Virus record (IMG/VR): IMGVR_UViG_3300020182_000220
Span: 1-21,081 of that record
Reading direction: 5' to 3' (one strand)
From: a virus
DNA: 21,081 bases
Position 1 is the stretch's first letter; each line of letters begins with the position of its first letter. Of this stretch, positions 7,962 to 15,383 are shown piece by piece. The notes below the pieces were generated by a model. The model was not told the DNA's origin, made no database searches, and was given only the letters and a program-made list of their open reading frames with translations. The position numbers and the translations under genes were made by a program.

Positions 7962-8361
7962 CACGCTACAAGGCTCACAAAGAACAGTTAAAAAAGCGAA
8001 AAAGTACTTAATAGACTGGGAGGGGCCAAGTAGGAGTAAAATACAATTTGCGGTCAAGCAGTTTTTAAAAAAATATTGGACAAGCCATATAGTGTTTGAA
8101 GAATTTCCCGTAGCAGGAACAAAACTTTCCTTAGATTTTTATAATGCTAATAAAAAGATAGCTGTGGAGGTTCAGGGCAGGCAGCACACAAAATACGTAC
8201 CATTTTTCCATGGGGGTAATAAAATAAACTACCTAAACCAACTCAAGAGAGATCAAGATAAATTTAGATTCTGCGACATGAACAATATCAAACTTGTCGA
8301 AGTGTATGAAGGAGAGGAAGCTTCCGAAAAACTTTTCGAAAATTTTGGAGTTATACTGTAA
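7951..8361 (+). CDS. Vsr/DUF559-like PD-(D/E)XK endonuclease
   Basis: A 136-aa protein with the compact nuclease core of the Vsr/DUF559 type: SLDFYNANKKIAVEVQGRQH gives D62, E73, Q75 and H79, followed by LKRDQDKFRFCDMNNIKLVEV (R100, D101, K104), which corresponds to the helix and last strand of the fold. The active-site Lys of PD-(D/E)XK is Gln here (EVQ), as is usual in this subgroup. It likely cleaves DNA with Mg2+; a branched-DNA or repair-type substrate is inferred from its place in the recombinase operon. The N-terminal 50 residues are basic and could bind DNA. It overlaps uvsX by 11 bp. It is too small and lacks an extra DNA-recognition domain for an obvious homing enzyme, but that alternative is not excluded. 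Confidence 0.7.
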   Translation: MRFNTLQGSQRTVKKAKKYLIDWEGPSRSKIQFAVKQFLKKYWTSHIVFEEFPVAGTKLSLDFYNANKKIAVEVQGRQHTKYVPFFHGGNKINYLNQLKRDQDKFRFCDMNNIKLVEVYEGEEASEKLFENFGVIL

Positions 8362-8364
8362 ACC

Positions 8365-8373
8365 GTGTAATAT
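8365..8373 (+). promoter_or_regulatory. Class B (T4-late-like) promoter for the 93-aa gene
   Basis: GTGTAATAT begins exactly 14 bp before the ATG at 8379, just after the nuclease stop. It places a late-type element inside the early replication cluster and predicts a leaderless transcript. Confidence 0.5.
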
Positions 8374-8378
8374 AAAAT

Positions 8379-8660
8379 ATGAATGAAGATTATTTTGACC
8401 CAGACGACTTAGAATTATTTACCCTACCTGAAAACATGCTATCCCAACTATTTGAGTTTTCAGGCTCAACAGGGGGAGATAGTGGCTTTATATTAACGTA
8501 CGTAAATCAAAAGGGCACTCCTTCAATTATAACAAAAGCTAACTCCCCAATTGTTGAGATGGGCTTGAGGCAAGCTTTAACTCAATACTTAGACCAGGTC
8601 GCCGCCCAAGAATTGGGGAAAAGTTTCCCACAAGACTTTGGCGACGAAGAAACGCCTTGA
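8379..8660 (+). CDS. 93-aa acidic protein of unknown function
   Basis: A strongly acidic protein (MNEDYFDPDDLELF... ending FPQDFGDEETP). The acidic ends flank a middle with a short beta hairpin (SGFILTYVNQKGTPSIITKA) and a helix (SPIVEMGLRQALTQYLDQVA). No signal peptide, membrane segment or known motif is visible, and I do not recognise the family. It has its own class B promoter, unlike the early operons on either side, so late expression is predicted. Its stop codon TGA (8658-8660) is embedded in the TTGACT box of the helicase promoter. Confidence 0.6.
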   Translation: MNEDYFDPDDLELFTLPENMLSQLFEFSGSTGGDSGFILTYVNQKGTPSIITKANSPIVEMGLRQALTQYLDQVAAQELGKSFPQDFGDEETP

Positions 8661-8685
8661 CTTTTTAGCCTGGCTCTGCTATGAT
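8657..8685 (+). promoter_or_regulatory. Class A (sigma70-like) promoter for the helicase-primase operon
   Basis: TTGACT (8657-8662), 17-bp spacer, TATGAT (8680-8685). Exactly 6 bp separate the -10 box from the ATG at 8692, so the transcript should begin on the start codon. It also decides the helicase start: the upstream in-frame ATG at 8638 would lie before the promoter. The -35 box contains the TGA stop of the 93-aa gene. Confidence 0.75.
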
Positions 8686-8691
8686 GTAAGA

Positions 8692-10209
8692 ATGGTATAT
8701 TCTTACGAACTAGAGCAACATTTAATAGCTGGACTAATAAAGTATCCAGAGTCATATCCTTTAATCGCAGCCTTCATAAATCAAGACGACTTTTATGACA
8801 AAAATACAATAGTCAATAGGACTATATATTGCGTCCTAAAACAGGCCCTAGAATCTTCTGACGCGCTTGATGAGGTTTTATTGGCTCAAAGAGTTCAATC
8901 CTTGAATATTTCTTTTGAAGATAATATCAATATCTCAGACTACATCAAAGGTTTGTCGATGAGGCAAATATCAAAAGATGGAGTACTTAGCGCCGCAAAA
9001 GAATTAAAGAAAATTACAGTCAGGAGGGAGATATATAACGCGTCAACAGAAGTCGCTAAAAATATGAAATCAATGGCGTCAAGCGCATCATTTGACGACA
9101 TAGTTGGTCAAGCCGATAAAGTGTACAATGAAAAAGTTAACCTTTACGAAATGGGATCAAATAAGCCTGAAAATTTATTTGACGAAATGGAAGAATTTAT
9201 CGAAGAGAGAGGTAATAACCCCATTGATCAGTTTGGGCTTATGGGGCCGCACGAAAGAGTGAATAATCTTTATGGCTCTCTACTTAGGCCTGGAAACATA
9301 ACTGTTGTCGTCGCAAGAGCTGGGGTTGGGAAAACTCAGTTCTGTATGGATTTTTGCACAAAAGTTTCAGCAATGAATGACAATGTTCCGATACTCCATT
9401 TTGATAATGGAGAAATGAGTAAAGAGGAGCTGATTGTGAGGCAATGCTCTGCGCTTTCAGGTGTCCCAATGCATCTTCTTGAGACGGGGAGGTGGAGGCA
9501 GGCAGGAGCGGAGGTAATCGATAAGGTTAGAGACACTTGGAAGAAAATAAAAAACTTTAAATTCTATTATTACAATGTGGCAGGCCACTCGATAGATAGC
9601 ATGTGCAACATCATTAGAAGGTTTTATTATTCGGAGGTTGGAAGGGGGAACCAGATGATATTTAGTTTTGACTACATTAAGACTAGTTACGAAAGACAAA
9701 ATGGAGCAAGCTCCTGGGAGACCGTAGGGAGAATGGTTGATAAGTTTAAGCAGTTGATTCAGAAAGAGCTTTGTTTTAACGGTTCTCCAACAGTCGCGAT
9801 GCTAACCAGTGTTCAAAGCAATAGGCTCGGAATAACTAACAACAGGAGGTCCGAAAACGTGGTTGACGATGAAAGCATTGTTTCCTTGTCTGACCAAATA
9901 ACTCAATTCTGTTCGCACTTGTTCTTGTTGAGGCAAAAAACCATGGACGAAATACAGTCTGAGCCAGACGGCTTTGGGACTCACAAATTAATATGCCTGA
10001 AGTATAGGTGGTTGGGCCAAGATGTTCACAGAGCGTTGCAGCCGGTGGAAATGCCAGACGGAAGCAAGACAAAAAATTACATAAACCTTCACATGGAAAA
10101 CTTCAACCTAAGGGAATGTGGAGATCTGCAGGACATGGTCTCCCACATGGAGTCGGAAGGGGTTGGGGCAATGCTCACAGATGGGGATGAAGTTCCATCT
10201 TTCGCATGA
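8692..10209 (+). CDS. Replicative DNA helicase, DnaB/T4 gp41 type
   Basis: A 505-aa hexameric helicase of the DnaB family, the motor that unwinds DNA at the phage fork. The N-terminal domain begins YSYELEQHLIAGLIKYPE, a DnaB-N-like helical domain. The RecA-like domain has Walker A ARAGVGKT (208-215), the family's catalytic Glu in FDNGEMS (E241), Walker B MIFSFD (322-327) and ARG-rich segments further on. The start at 8692 is preferred to the in-frame ATG at 8638 because a class A promoter ends 6 bp before it and because the upstream start would overlap the preceding gene and fall outside the transcript. The stop overlaps the primase start (ATGA at 10206-10209), matching the helicase-primase pairing of T4-like phages. 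The C-terminus is acidic. Confidence 0.88.
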   Translation: MVYSYELEQHLIAGLIKYPESYPLIAAFINQDDFYDKNTIVNRTIYCVLKQALESSDALDEVLLAQRVQSLNISFEDNINISDYIKGLSMRQISKDGVLSAAKELKKITVRREIYNASTEVAKNMKSMASSASFDDIVGQADKVYNEKVNLYEMGSNKPENLFDEMEEFIEERGNNPIDQFGLMGPHERVNNLYGSLLRPGNITVVVARAGVGKTQFCMDFCTKVSAMNDNVPILHFDNGEMSKEELIVRQCSALSGVPMHLLETGRWRQAGAEVIDKVRDTWKKIKNFKFYYYNVAGHSIDSMCNIIRRFYYSEVGRGNQMIFSFDYIKTSYERQNGASSWETVGRMVDKFKQLIQKELCFNGSPTVAMLTSVQSNRLGITNNRRSENVVDDESIVSLSDQITQFCSHLFLLRQKTMDEIQSEPDGFGTHKLICLKYRWLGQDVHRALQPVEMPDGSKTKNYINLHMENFNLRECGDLQDMVSHMESEGVGAMLTDGDEVPSFA

Positions 10210-11240
10210 GTCCGGAGAAGATAAAGGACTCCCTATCGCAGTTGGGTTATAAACTTAACGACAGAGGCTCTTATTGGCAGACCAACGCTATATTCAGAAA
10301 TGGAGACAATCGCACGGCAATACAGATATATAAAAACACGGGAGTATGGAAAGATCATGTTCAAAACAGCGTGTTCTACCCTTTTCAAAGGCTCGTTGAG
10401 GCAACACTGGGAACTAACGACCCAAACAAGGTAAAAGAATTTATAGAAGAGGACGACCTTGGAGCGAATTACAATAAATTAACAAATTCAGAGAAACTAG
10501 AAATGGAAGAAATATACCCAGAAGACTGCTTGGCGAGGTTATTGCCGCATTATAATTTTTACGAAAAGAGAGGGATTTCCAGAGAAGTTCTAGAGGGCTT
10601 GAAAGGAGGGTATGCAACAAATGGAAAATTAAACAGTAGGTTTATATTTCCAATATATAACGAACACAAACAAATTCACGGTTTCTCAGGTAGGGATATG
10701 AAAGTTTCAGAACTAAGGCCCAAGTGGAAACATGTTGGAAAGAAAAAAGGATGGATCTACCCGCTTTTTGTAAACCCAAAAACCAGAGAGTCTATACAGA
10801 GTTCTGGGACCGTGATATTCGTAGAGAGCATAGGGGACTTATTAAACCTTAATGAGAATGGATACCATAACGTGCTCGTCACATTTGGCCTTGATATATC
10901 AACAAAATTAATTTGCGCAACGCTTTCGTTAAACCTTAAGTCTATAATAATTAGTTTAAATAACGACTCCAATTCAGAAAGGAACAGGGGGTTAGAGGCA
11001 AGCGTAAAGAACTACCTTAAACTATTAAACTACTATGATCCTGAAAAAATCAAGATATGCCTTCCTGCAAAAAAAGATTTTGGAGAAATGTCTAAAAATG
11101 ATTTTAATTCTTGGAGAAAAAAGCTATCATCAATAGATACCAAAAGCCAGCAAAAATTCATTCTAAAAGAAATCAGTAATCTAGGAAGCTCTATACCAAA
11201 ATCTTTATTAAAAAATAAAAAAATAATAACCAATGAGTGA
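10206..11240 (+). CDS. DNA primase with TOPRIM domain, T4 gp61-like
   Basis: A 344-aa primase expected to lay RNA primers with the helicase encoded just before it. Residues 22-55 (SYWQTNAIF to GVWKDHVQN) look like a CHC2-type N-terminal fold but contain no zinc-binding cysteines. The TOPRIM core has the glutamate in VIFVESIGDLL (E207, D211) and the later acidic motif in IIISLNNDSNSERNRG (N252-N253-D254), where the usual DxD begins with Asn; this NND form is common in T4-like phage primases. DFGEM (291-295) is the third TOPRIM-type motif. Arginine codons are almost all AGA/AGG. Start and helicase stop overlap by 4 bp; its end overlaps the next gene by 8 bp. Confidence 0.82.
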   Translation: MSPEKIKDSLSQLGYKLNDRGSYWQTNAIFRNGDNRTAIQIYKNTGVWKDHVQNSVFYPFQRLVEATLGTNDPNKVKEFIEEDDLGANYNKLTNSEKLEMEEIYPEDCLARLLPHYNFYEKRGISREVLEGLKGGYATNGKLNSRFIFPIYNEHKQIHGFSGRDMKVSELRPKWKHVGKKKGWIYPLFVNPKTRESIQSSGTVIFVESIGDLLNLNENGYHNVLVTFGLDISTKLICATLSLNLKSIIISLNNDSNSERNRGLEASVKNYLKLLNYYDPEKIKICLPAKKDFGEMSKNDFNSWRKKLSSIDTKSQQKFILKEISNLGSSIPKSLLKNKKIITNE

Positions 11241-12318
11241 ATTAACTAAACTATCAGCCAGCAGAATTAAAACCGCGCAAACTTGCTCCTGGACATATTG
11301 GTGCAATTATAAATTAAAACTACCCCAAACTGGAAATGACGGGTCTAGTAGGGGGACTATATGCCATAATATATTCGAGCTTTTGGGAGAGAAGCATAAG
11401 GTTGAATTTAATAAAATAATAAAAGAAGGAACGATTTGGAACACTAAAGTTGTTGCGTCCCAAGTCAAAGATGAAGCTCGAGAGCTAAAGGTCGACGATC
11501 AAGAAAATTTAGATTTAATTGACGAAATGATTGTTGCTGGACTTCGTTGTGATTTTTTTGGAGACGAAAGCGAGAAGCCTGAAGTAGCTGAATCAGAAAG
11601 GTTTTTTGATCTTGAAATTAACAAGCCAGAAAAAGGAATTAAATATGCAGTAAGGGGTTACATAGATAAGTTGTTCAGATATAAAGATAATTCTGTAATT
11701 ATCAGAGACTTCAAAAGCAGTAAATCTGTATTTAAAGGTAAAGAGGTTACGGACAACTTGCAAAATTTAATTTATAGCCTAGCTGTTAAACATTTAATGC
11801 CTGAGACGGACCCTCAGAGCGAGTTCATATTTCTCAGGTTTGACCTAGATAGAGACGTTCTTGGGGCTAGAGGCAAAGGCTACTTGAAAATGGATAAAAT
11901 TTCAGAAGAGGAGCTTGAAGGTTTTGAGTATCAATTGACGCAATTCCAGGAATACCTAGACGCCTTTGACGAAACTTCCGCCAAGTCCAATTTCGCAGCT
12001 AAACAAGATTATCCTCGAGATGGAACCTTTGGTGGGCCCCTTGCCTGCGGAAAAGATGGGTTTAAGATTTCTAGAGGAGAGCCACTCTTAGACAATAGCG
12101 GAGAGCCAATAAAAGCTTTCATATGCCCATATAGAAAGCCAATGGAATACTATGCAATACAAGATAAGGGGGGTAAGGTTATAAAAACCTGCGCTCTTGA
12201 GAAAAAAGATTCCCTAGAAGCTAACGAAGAGAATGGCGAAAAGATTGTAAAAATGAATTATGAAGGTTGTCCGCACTGGCAAAACAAAGTTAAAATAGAT
12301 GACTTCCTCGACGGATAA
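11233..12318 (+). CDS. RecB/Cas4-family PD-(D/E)XK exonuclease, possible Fe-S protein
   Basis: A 361-aa nuclease of the RecB/AddB/Cas4 group. Visible motifs: LSASRIKTAQTC (N-terminal helix), RGTICHNIFE with H45, GYIDKLF with D145, IIRDFKSSK with D159 and K161, and NLQNLIYSL with Q177 and Y181, which is the full set of RecB-type catalytic and DNA-binding residues. Cys18 and Cys24 near the N-terminus and Cys272, 298, 320 and 346 in the C-terminal part could hold a 4Fe-4S cluster as in AddB and Cas4 (one N-terminal plus three C-terminal Cys); which cysteines are ligands is not certain. No helicase domain is attached. It overlaps the primase by 8 bp and the Nudix gene by 20 bp. It likely resects DNA ends in phage recombination or degrades host DNA. 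Confidence 0.78.
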   Translation: MSELTKLSASRIKTAQTCSWTYWCNYKLKLPQTGNDGSSRGTICHNIFELLGEKHKVEFNKIIKEGTIWNTKVVASQVKDEARELKVDDQENLDLIDEMIVAGLRCDFFGDESEKPEVAESERFFDLEINKPEKGIKYAVRGYIDKLFRYKDNSVIIRDFKSSKSVFKGKEVTDNLQNLIYSLAVKHLMPETDPQSEFIFLRFDLDRDVLGARGKGYLKMDKISEEELEGFEYQLTQFQEYLDAFDETSAKSNFAAKQDYPRDGTFGGPLACGKDGFKISRGEPLLDNSGEPIKAFICPYRKPMEYYAIQDKGGKVIKTCALEKKDSLEANEENGEKIVKMNYEGCPHWQNKVKIDDFLDG

Positions 12319-12709
12319 GTATGACGCAGCAGGGTTGCTCGCAAAACTAGACAATTTGGTACTGCTGGGCAAAAGGTCTAAAATTTGCGCTAACCTCCCC
12401 GGATATTGGTCGCTGCCCTGCGGAGCTGTAGAAAAGGGAGAGTCCTCATACGAGGCCTGCATTAGAGAATTCAAAGAAGAAACAGGAATAAATGTCTCGA
12501 GCGAAATAAAATACCTCAACTCGTTTCCAATGGAAAACGGGGGCACTTTTTACGCATATTTCATGAACATAAAATCTTTAATTTTTCCAAGTAATGAGGC
12601 TATAGACTCAATAGAGCACGAAGAATGGGGGTTTTTTAGGGTACAAGAAAATTCTCTGCCAGAGCCAATGACAAAAGAAACAAGAGAAACAATTTTAAAA
12701 CTAAAATGA
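12299..12709 (+). CDS. Nudix hydrolase
   Basis: A 136-aa Nudix protein. The full Nudix box runs from G42 to I64 (GAVEKGE, then REFKEETGI) and matches GX5EX7REUXEEXGU at every fixed position, so it should be an active Mg2+-dependent pyrophosphohydrolase of a nucleoside diphosphate linked to another group. The start of the fold, AGLLAKLDNLVLLGKRS, and GYWSLPCGAVE are typical. The substrate cannot be told; a damaged or non-canonical nucleotide, a nucleotide sugar or RNA caps are all possible. It overlaps the nuclease by 20 bp and gmd by 4 bp (ATGA at 12706-12709). Its arginine codons (AGA/AGG) match the replication operon and not the gmd that follows. Confidence 0.85.
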   Translation: MTSSTDKYDAAGLLAKLDNLVLLGKRSKICANLPGYWSLPCGAVEKGESSYEACIREFKEETGINVSSEIKYLNSFPMENGGTFYAYFMNIKSLIFPSNEAIDSIEHEEWGFFRVQENSLPEPMTKETRETILKLK

Positions 12710-13737
12710 AAAAAGTAATAGTAACAGGTGTAACGGGTCAAGACGGAAGTCATATGGTGGATTATTTATTAAAGAATACGGATCATGAAATTTATGGTTC
12801 GGTAAGAAGATTGAGTGTGAAAAATCACGAGAATATTTTGCATCTAGAAAATGAGCAGCGATTTCATTTGATTGACATGGATCTAAATGATGCTCACAGT
12901 ATGCGCGACGTGATACTCGATATCAAGCCCGACTATTTTATCAATTTTGCCGCGCAATCATTTGTTGCTGGCAGTTGGAATTACCCAATTCAAACATGGG
13001 ACACTGATGCAGATGCAGTGCTACATATTCTTGAATCAATTCGTCGATTTGTTCCTGATTGTAAATTTTATAATGCTGGATCAAGCGAAGAGTTTGGTGA
13101 CGTCGTAACAAACCCTCAAAACGAAGATCACCCTCTGCGACCACAAAGCCCTTATGGCGCAGCAAAATGCGCAGCTAGGCACCTTGTACGCGTCTACAGA
13201 GAGTCTTATAACCTCTACGCTGTTCAAGGTTGGCTGTTTAATCATGAAGGAAGTCGTCGCGGCCTTGATTTTGTGACTCGTAAAATTTCTCACACAGTAG
13301 CAAGAATAAAAATTGCTCTAGAATCAAACAAAACAATTCCTATCTTGAAACTTGGAAACATTGAAGCCCAACGCGATTGGAGTGACGCAGAAGACTTTAT
13401 GGAAGGTGTTTGGTTGATGCTCAATCAAAAGGCTCCAAAAAATTATGTATTGGGTAGTGGTGAGATGCACACAGTACGTGAATTTCTTGAAGAAGCTCTA
13501 AAATGCGCAGGTATCGAATTTGAATCGCGAGGCGCAGAAGCTGATGAAAAATATTATACCAAAGATGGTATATTAATTTTTGAGGTTGATCCAAAATTTT
13601 ATCGACCTGCAGAAGTGCACGAATTGTGCGGTGATTCAACGCTCGCAGAAAACGAAATGGGGTGGGCACGCAAAACAGATTTTGCCGGACTCGTTAGAAA
13701 AATGTATCAAAGTGATTATATGCTCCTAACAAGGTAA
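12706..13737 (+). CDS. gmd: GDP-mannose 4,6-dehydratase
   Basis: A 343-aa short-chain dehydrogenase/reductase converting GDP-D-mannose to GDP-4-keto-6-deoxymannose, the entry to fucose, rhamnose, colitose or perosamine sugars. The NAD(P)-binding motif GVTGQDG spans residues 8-14; NAGSSEEFG gives S126 and E128, and SPYGAAK gives Y150 and K154, which line up at a constant offset of 6 with the E. coli catalytic T132, E134, Y156 and K160. GWLFNHEGSRRG is also typical. It is about 30 aa shorter than the E. coli enzyme. Arginine codons are mostly CGN (about 14 CGN to 7 AGR), unlike the AGR-only genes upstream, so it was probably acquired. It is joined to the Nudix gene by ATGA. Known phage gmd genes are thought to alter surface glycans; that role here is inferred. 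Confidence 0.9.
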   Translation: MKKVIVTGVTGQDGSHMVDYLLKNTDHEIYGSVRRLSVKNHENILHLENEQRFHLIDMDLNDAHSMRDVILDIKPDYFINFAAQSFVAGSWNYPIQTWDTDADAVLHILESIRRFVPDCKFYNAGSSEEFGDVVTNPQNEDHPLRPQSPYGAAKCAARHLVRVYRESYNLYAVQGWLFNHEGSRRGLDFVTRKISHTVARIKIALESNKTIPILKLGNIEAQRDWSDAEDFMEGVWLMLNQKAPKNYVLGSGEMHTVREFLEEALKCAGIEFESRGAEADEKYYTKDGILIFEVDPKFYRPAEVHELCGDSTLAENEMGWARKTDFAGLVRKMYQSDYMLLTR

Positions 13738-13751
13738 AAATAAAAAAAATC

Positions 13752-13760
13752 GTGTAAATA
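13752..13760 (+). promoter_or_regulatory. Class B (T4-late-like) promoter for the 349-aa gene
   Basis: GTGTAAATA begins 15 bp before the ATG at 13767. TGTAAATA differs from the T4 late promoter TATAAATA at one base. It is one of the two best copies in the window. Confidence 0.6.
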
Positions 13761-13766
13761 ATATTT

Positions 13767-14816
13767 ATGGAAAATCAAAACAACAACTTCTCAGATAGGG
13801 TGTTAAATGCTTTGAAAGAAAAAGTCGTTGCGCATAATGCAAAATACTCTCAAAAAGTAACTCTCAGTCAATTACAAAAAGTATATCGCCGCGGATCAGA
13901 AATGTTCAGCGAATTTGGGCGACCAGGAAAAACTCGCGGTCAATGGGCAATTGCCCGGGTCAACATGTTTTTAAAAATGGTTAGCGGATCGAATGTAAAA
14001 GATGCTTATCGCAAAGCAGATCAAGACATATCCAAGGCAGGAATTATCCTTGATGACGGAGTGCGCGAAGAGTCAAAACTTTTTGCCGAGGAAGATCTTA
14101 TCGCCGCAAAGCTTGATATTCACAACAATCAATTGCAAGACGATCCAAGTTTTACAAAAGAAATGTGGAGCACAATTTTTATTGAGACCGACGAGCTTGG
14201 ATTTGAAGAATATATTGACGAACAAAGCTGGGCCTCAGAAAAAAACAAAGGTAAAAAATTAAACAAGCCATTTCGTACTTCTGGTGGACCTAAGAAATTT
14301 TCAGTTTATGTAAAGAACGAAAAAGGTAATGTCGTAAAAGTTAATTTTGGTGACCCAAATATGGAAATAAAACGCGACGATCCAGCTCGCCGAAAAAGTT
14401 TTAGAGCTAGACACAACTGTGAAAATCCAGGGCCCAAGACTAAGGCTCGTTACTGGAGTTGTAAAATGTGGAGCAAAAAGAGTGTTACTAAAATGACAAA
14501 AGGAGAAGAGAAGACTCAAGAAGAGATCGAAGAAATTGAAGAAACAGAAGAAACTGTAGAAGCAAAAACAGGTCTCTGGGACAATATTCGCGAAAAGAAA
14601 AAGCGTATGGGGAAAAAATACAAACCTTCAAAACCTGGTAGTAAAGATCGTCCCAGTAAAGAGGCTTGGAAAAAAGCTCAATCTGCGGACGAAGAAAAAG
14701 ACTTCAAACCTCATATGATGTACAACAAAAAAACAGGAAAGCCAATCAAGGCCGAAACTTACAAACAACATTTAGAGTTAAAAGAAAAAGGCTTCACTCA
14801 CGAAAAGCCTGCCTAA
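13767..14816 (+). CDS. Conserved phage protein of unknown function, modular and basic
   Basis: A 349-aa, Lys-rich protein with three recognisable pieces. Residues 30-75 (LSQLQKVYRRGSEMFSEFG, then QWAIARVNMFLKM) form a helical module seen in marine phage proteins. Residues about 170-235 hold KFSVYVKNEKGNVVKVNFGD, PNMEIKRDDPARRKSFRARH and CENPGPKTKARYWSCKMW, a block I recognise from uncharacterised cyanophage and related phage proteins, with two Cys that might bind metal. After an acidic Glu/Thr linker (250-270), residues 272-310 (GLWDNIREKKKRMG, KPGSKDRPSKEAWKKAQ) form a third basic module. Head or DNA-packaging roles have been suspected for such proteins but are unproven. Arginine codons are almost all CGN (about 16 to 3), matching gmd and not the core genes. 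It has a class B promoter and ends at a strong terminator. Confidence 0.65.
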   Translation: MENQNNNFSDRVLNALKEKVVAHNAKYSQKVTLSQLQKVYRRGSEMFSEFGRPGKTRGQWAIARVNMFLKMVSGSNVKDAYRKADQDISKAGIILDDGVREESKLFAEEDLIAAKLDIHNNQLQDDPSFTKEMWSTIFIETDELGFEEYIDEQSWASEKNKGKKLNKPFRTSGGPKKFSVYVKNEKGNVVKVNFGDPNMEIKRDDPARRKSFRARHNCENPGPKTKARYWSCKMWSKKSVTKMTKGEEKTQEEIEEIEETEETVEAKTGLWDNIREKKKRMGKKYKPSKPGSKDRPSKEAWKKAQSADEEKDFKPHMMYNKKTGKPIKAETYKQHLELKEKGFTHEKPA

Positions 14817-14841
14817 TCTCACTATTAACAACTTAAAATTT

Positions 14842-14879
14842 AAACCCCCGTTTCGATTATTCGAGCGGGGGTTTTTTTT
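14842..14879 (+). terminator. Strong rho-independent terminator
   Basis: A 9-bp stem AAACCCCCG (14842-14850) / CGGGGGTTT (14866-14874), with a smaller TCGA/TCGA stem inside the loop, followed by a T-run (14872-14879). It closes transcription after the 349-aa gene and separates the gmd-side cassette from hsp20. Confidence 0.92.
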
Positions 14880-14913
14880 GGCACGATTATAGCAACCGTA
14901 CAAGCGCAAGCTC

Positions 14914-14941
14914 TTGAATATACTTATTTTAGAGACATTAT
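14914..14941 (+). promoter_or_regulatory. Weak candidate promoter for hsp20
   Basis: TTGAAT (14914-14919), 16-bp spacer, CATTAT (14936-14941). Both boxes match the consensus at only 4 of 6 positions. A promoter is expected here because a strong terminator lies just upstream. It would give a leader of about 30 nt that is rich in A and C (ACAACAACAAACAAAA), in contrast to the leaderless genes elsewhere. Confidence 0.3.
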
Positions 14942-14978
14942 TACCCACAACAACAAACAAAAAACACAAAGAGACAAA

Positions 14979-15383
14979 ATGACATACTATATTAAAAACC
15001 CGCAAAATGATTCGATCGACAATTTGCTTGACTCCTGGCTTCAAGAAATGGTCAACAATAACCCTACATCAACCCAAAGAAATTCAAACGTAATATCTAC
15101 CGAGGATTTCGTAGAAATCCAAATAGAAACGACAGGCTTAACAAAAGAAGATGCTATCATTGACATACAAGACGGTATATTGTCCGTATCCTATGACAAT
15201 AAGGACGTTGAGCAAGTTCAATATACCCAACAGCAGATATTCATCGATTCATTTACAAATAAATACAAATTAAAAAATAACATGGATCAGGATAATATAT
15301 CGGCGACAATGCTTAATGGATTGCTATATATAAAAATACCTAAAATTAAAAACAAAACAGCGTCAAAAATAAAAATAACTTGA
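14979..15383 (+). CDS. hsp20: Hsp20/alpha-crystallin small heat-shock protein
   Basis: A 134-aa small heat-shock protein. After a 35-residue N-terminus, the alpha-crystallin domain begins about residue 40 (NVISTEDFVEIQIETTGLTK), continues through DGILSVSYDNK and the IFIDSFTNKYKLKNNMDQDN strand region, and closes with ATMLNGLLYIKIPKIKNK, matching the A-x-x-x-N-G-x-L signature of the family. It has a short tail ending KIKIT. Small Hsp20 proteins are core genes of T4-like cyanophages and act as ATP-independent holdases, here perhaps for virion or replication proteins. It has its own transcription unit after the terminator at 14842. Its TGA stop is embedded in the TTGACA box of the next promoter. 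Confidence 0.85.
   Translation: MTYYIKNPQNDSIDNLLDSWLQEMVNNNPTSTQRNSNVISTEDFVEIQIETTGLTKEDAIIDIQDGILSVSYDNKDVEQVQYTQQQIFIDSFTNKYKLKNNMDQDNISATMLNGLLYIKIPKIKNKTASKIKIT

Noticed and set aside
7951-8361. Homing endonuclease interpretation of the small nuclease
   Set aside because: No HNH or GIY-YIG motif and no recognition domain. Tight 11-bp overlap with uvsX suggests a stable operon member, not a mobile element.
8638-8691. Upstream in-frame ATG for the helicase (18 extra residues)
   Set aside because: A class A promoter at 8657-8685 lies inside this extension and ends 6 bp before the ATG at 8692. The extension is also coded over the end of the 93-aa gene in another frame and adds nothing DnaB-like.
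12214-12546. 110-codon minus-strand open frame
   Set aside because: Lies across the nuclease-Nudix overlap on the opposite strand and has no recognisable protein features.
14880-14978. tRNA or small RNA gene between the terminator and hsp20
   Set aside because: No cloverleaf, no T-arm TTCGA pattern in the right place and no second terminator were found.
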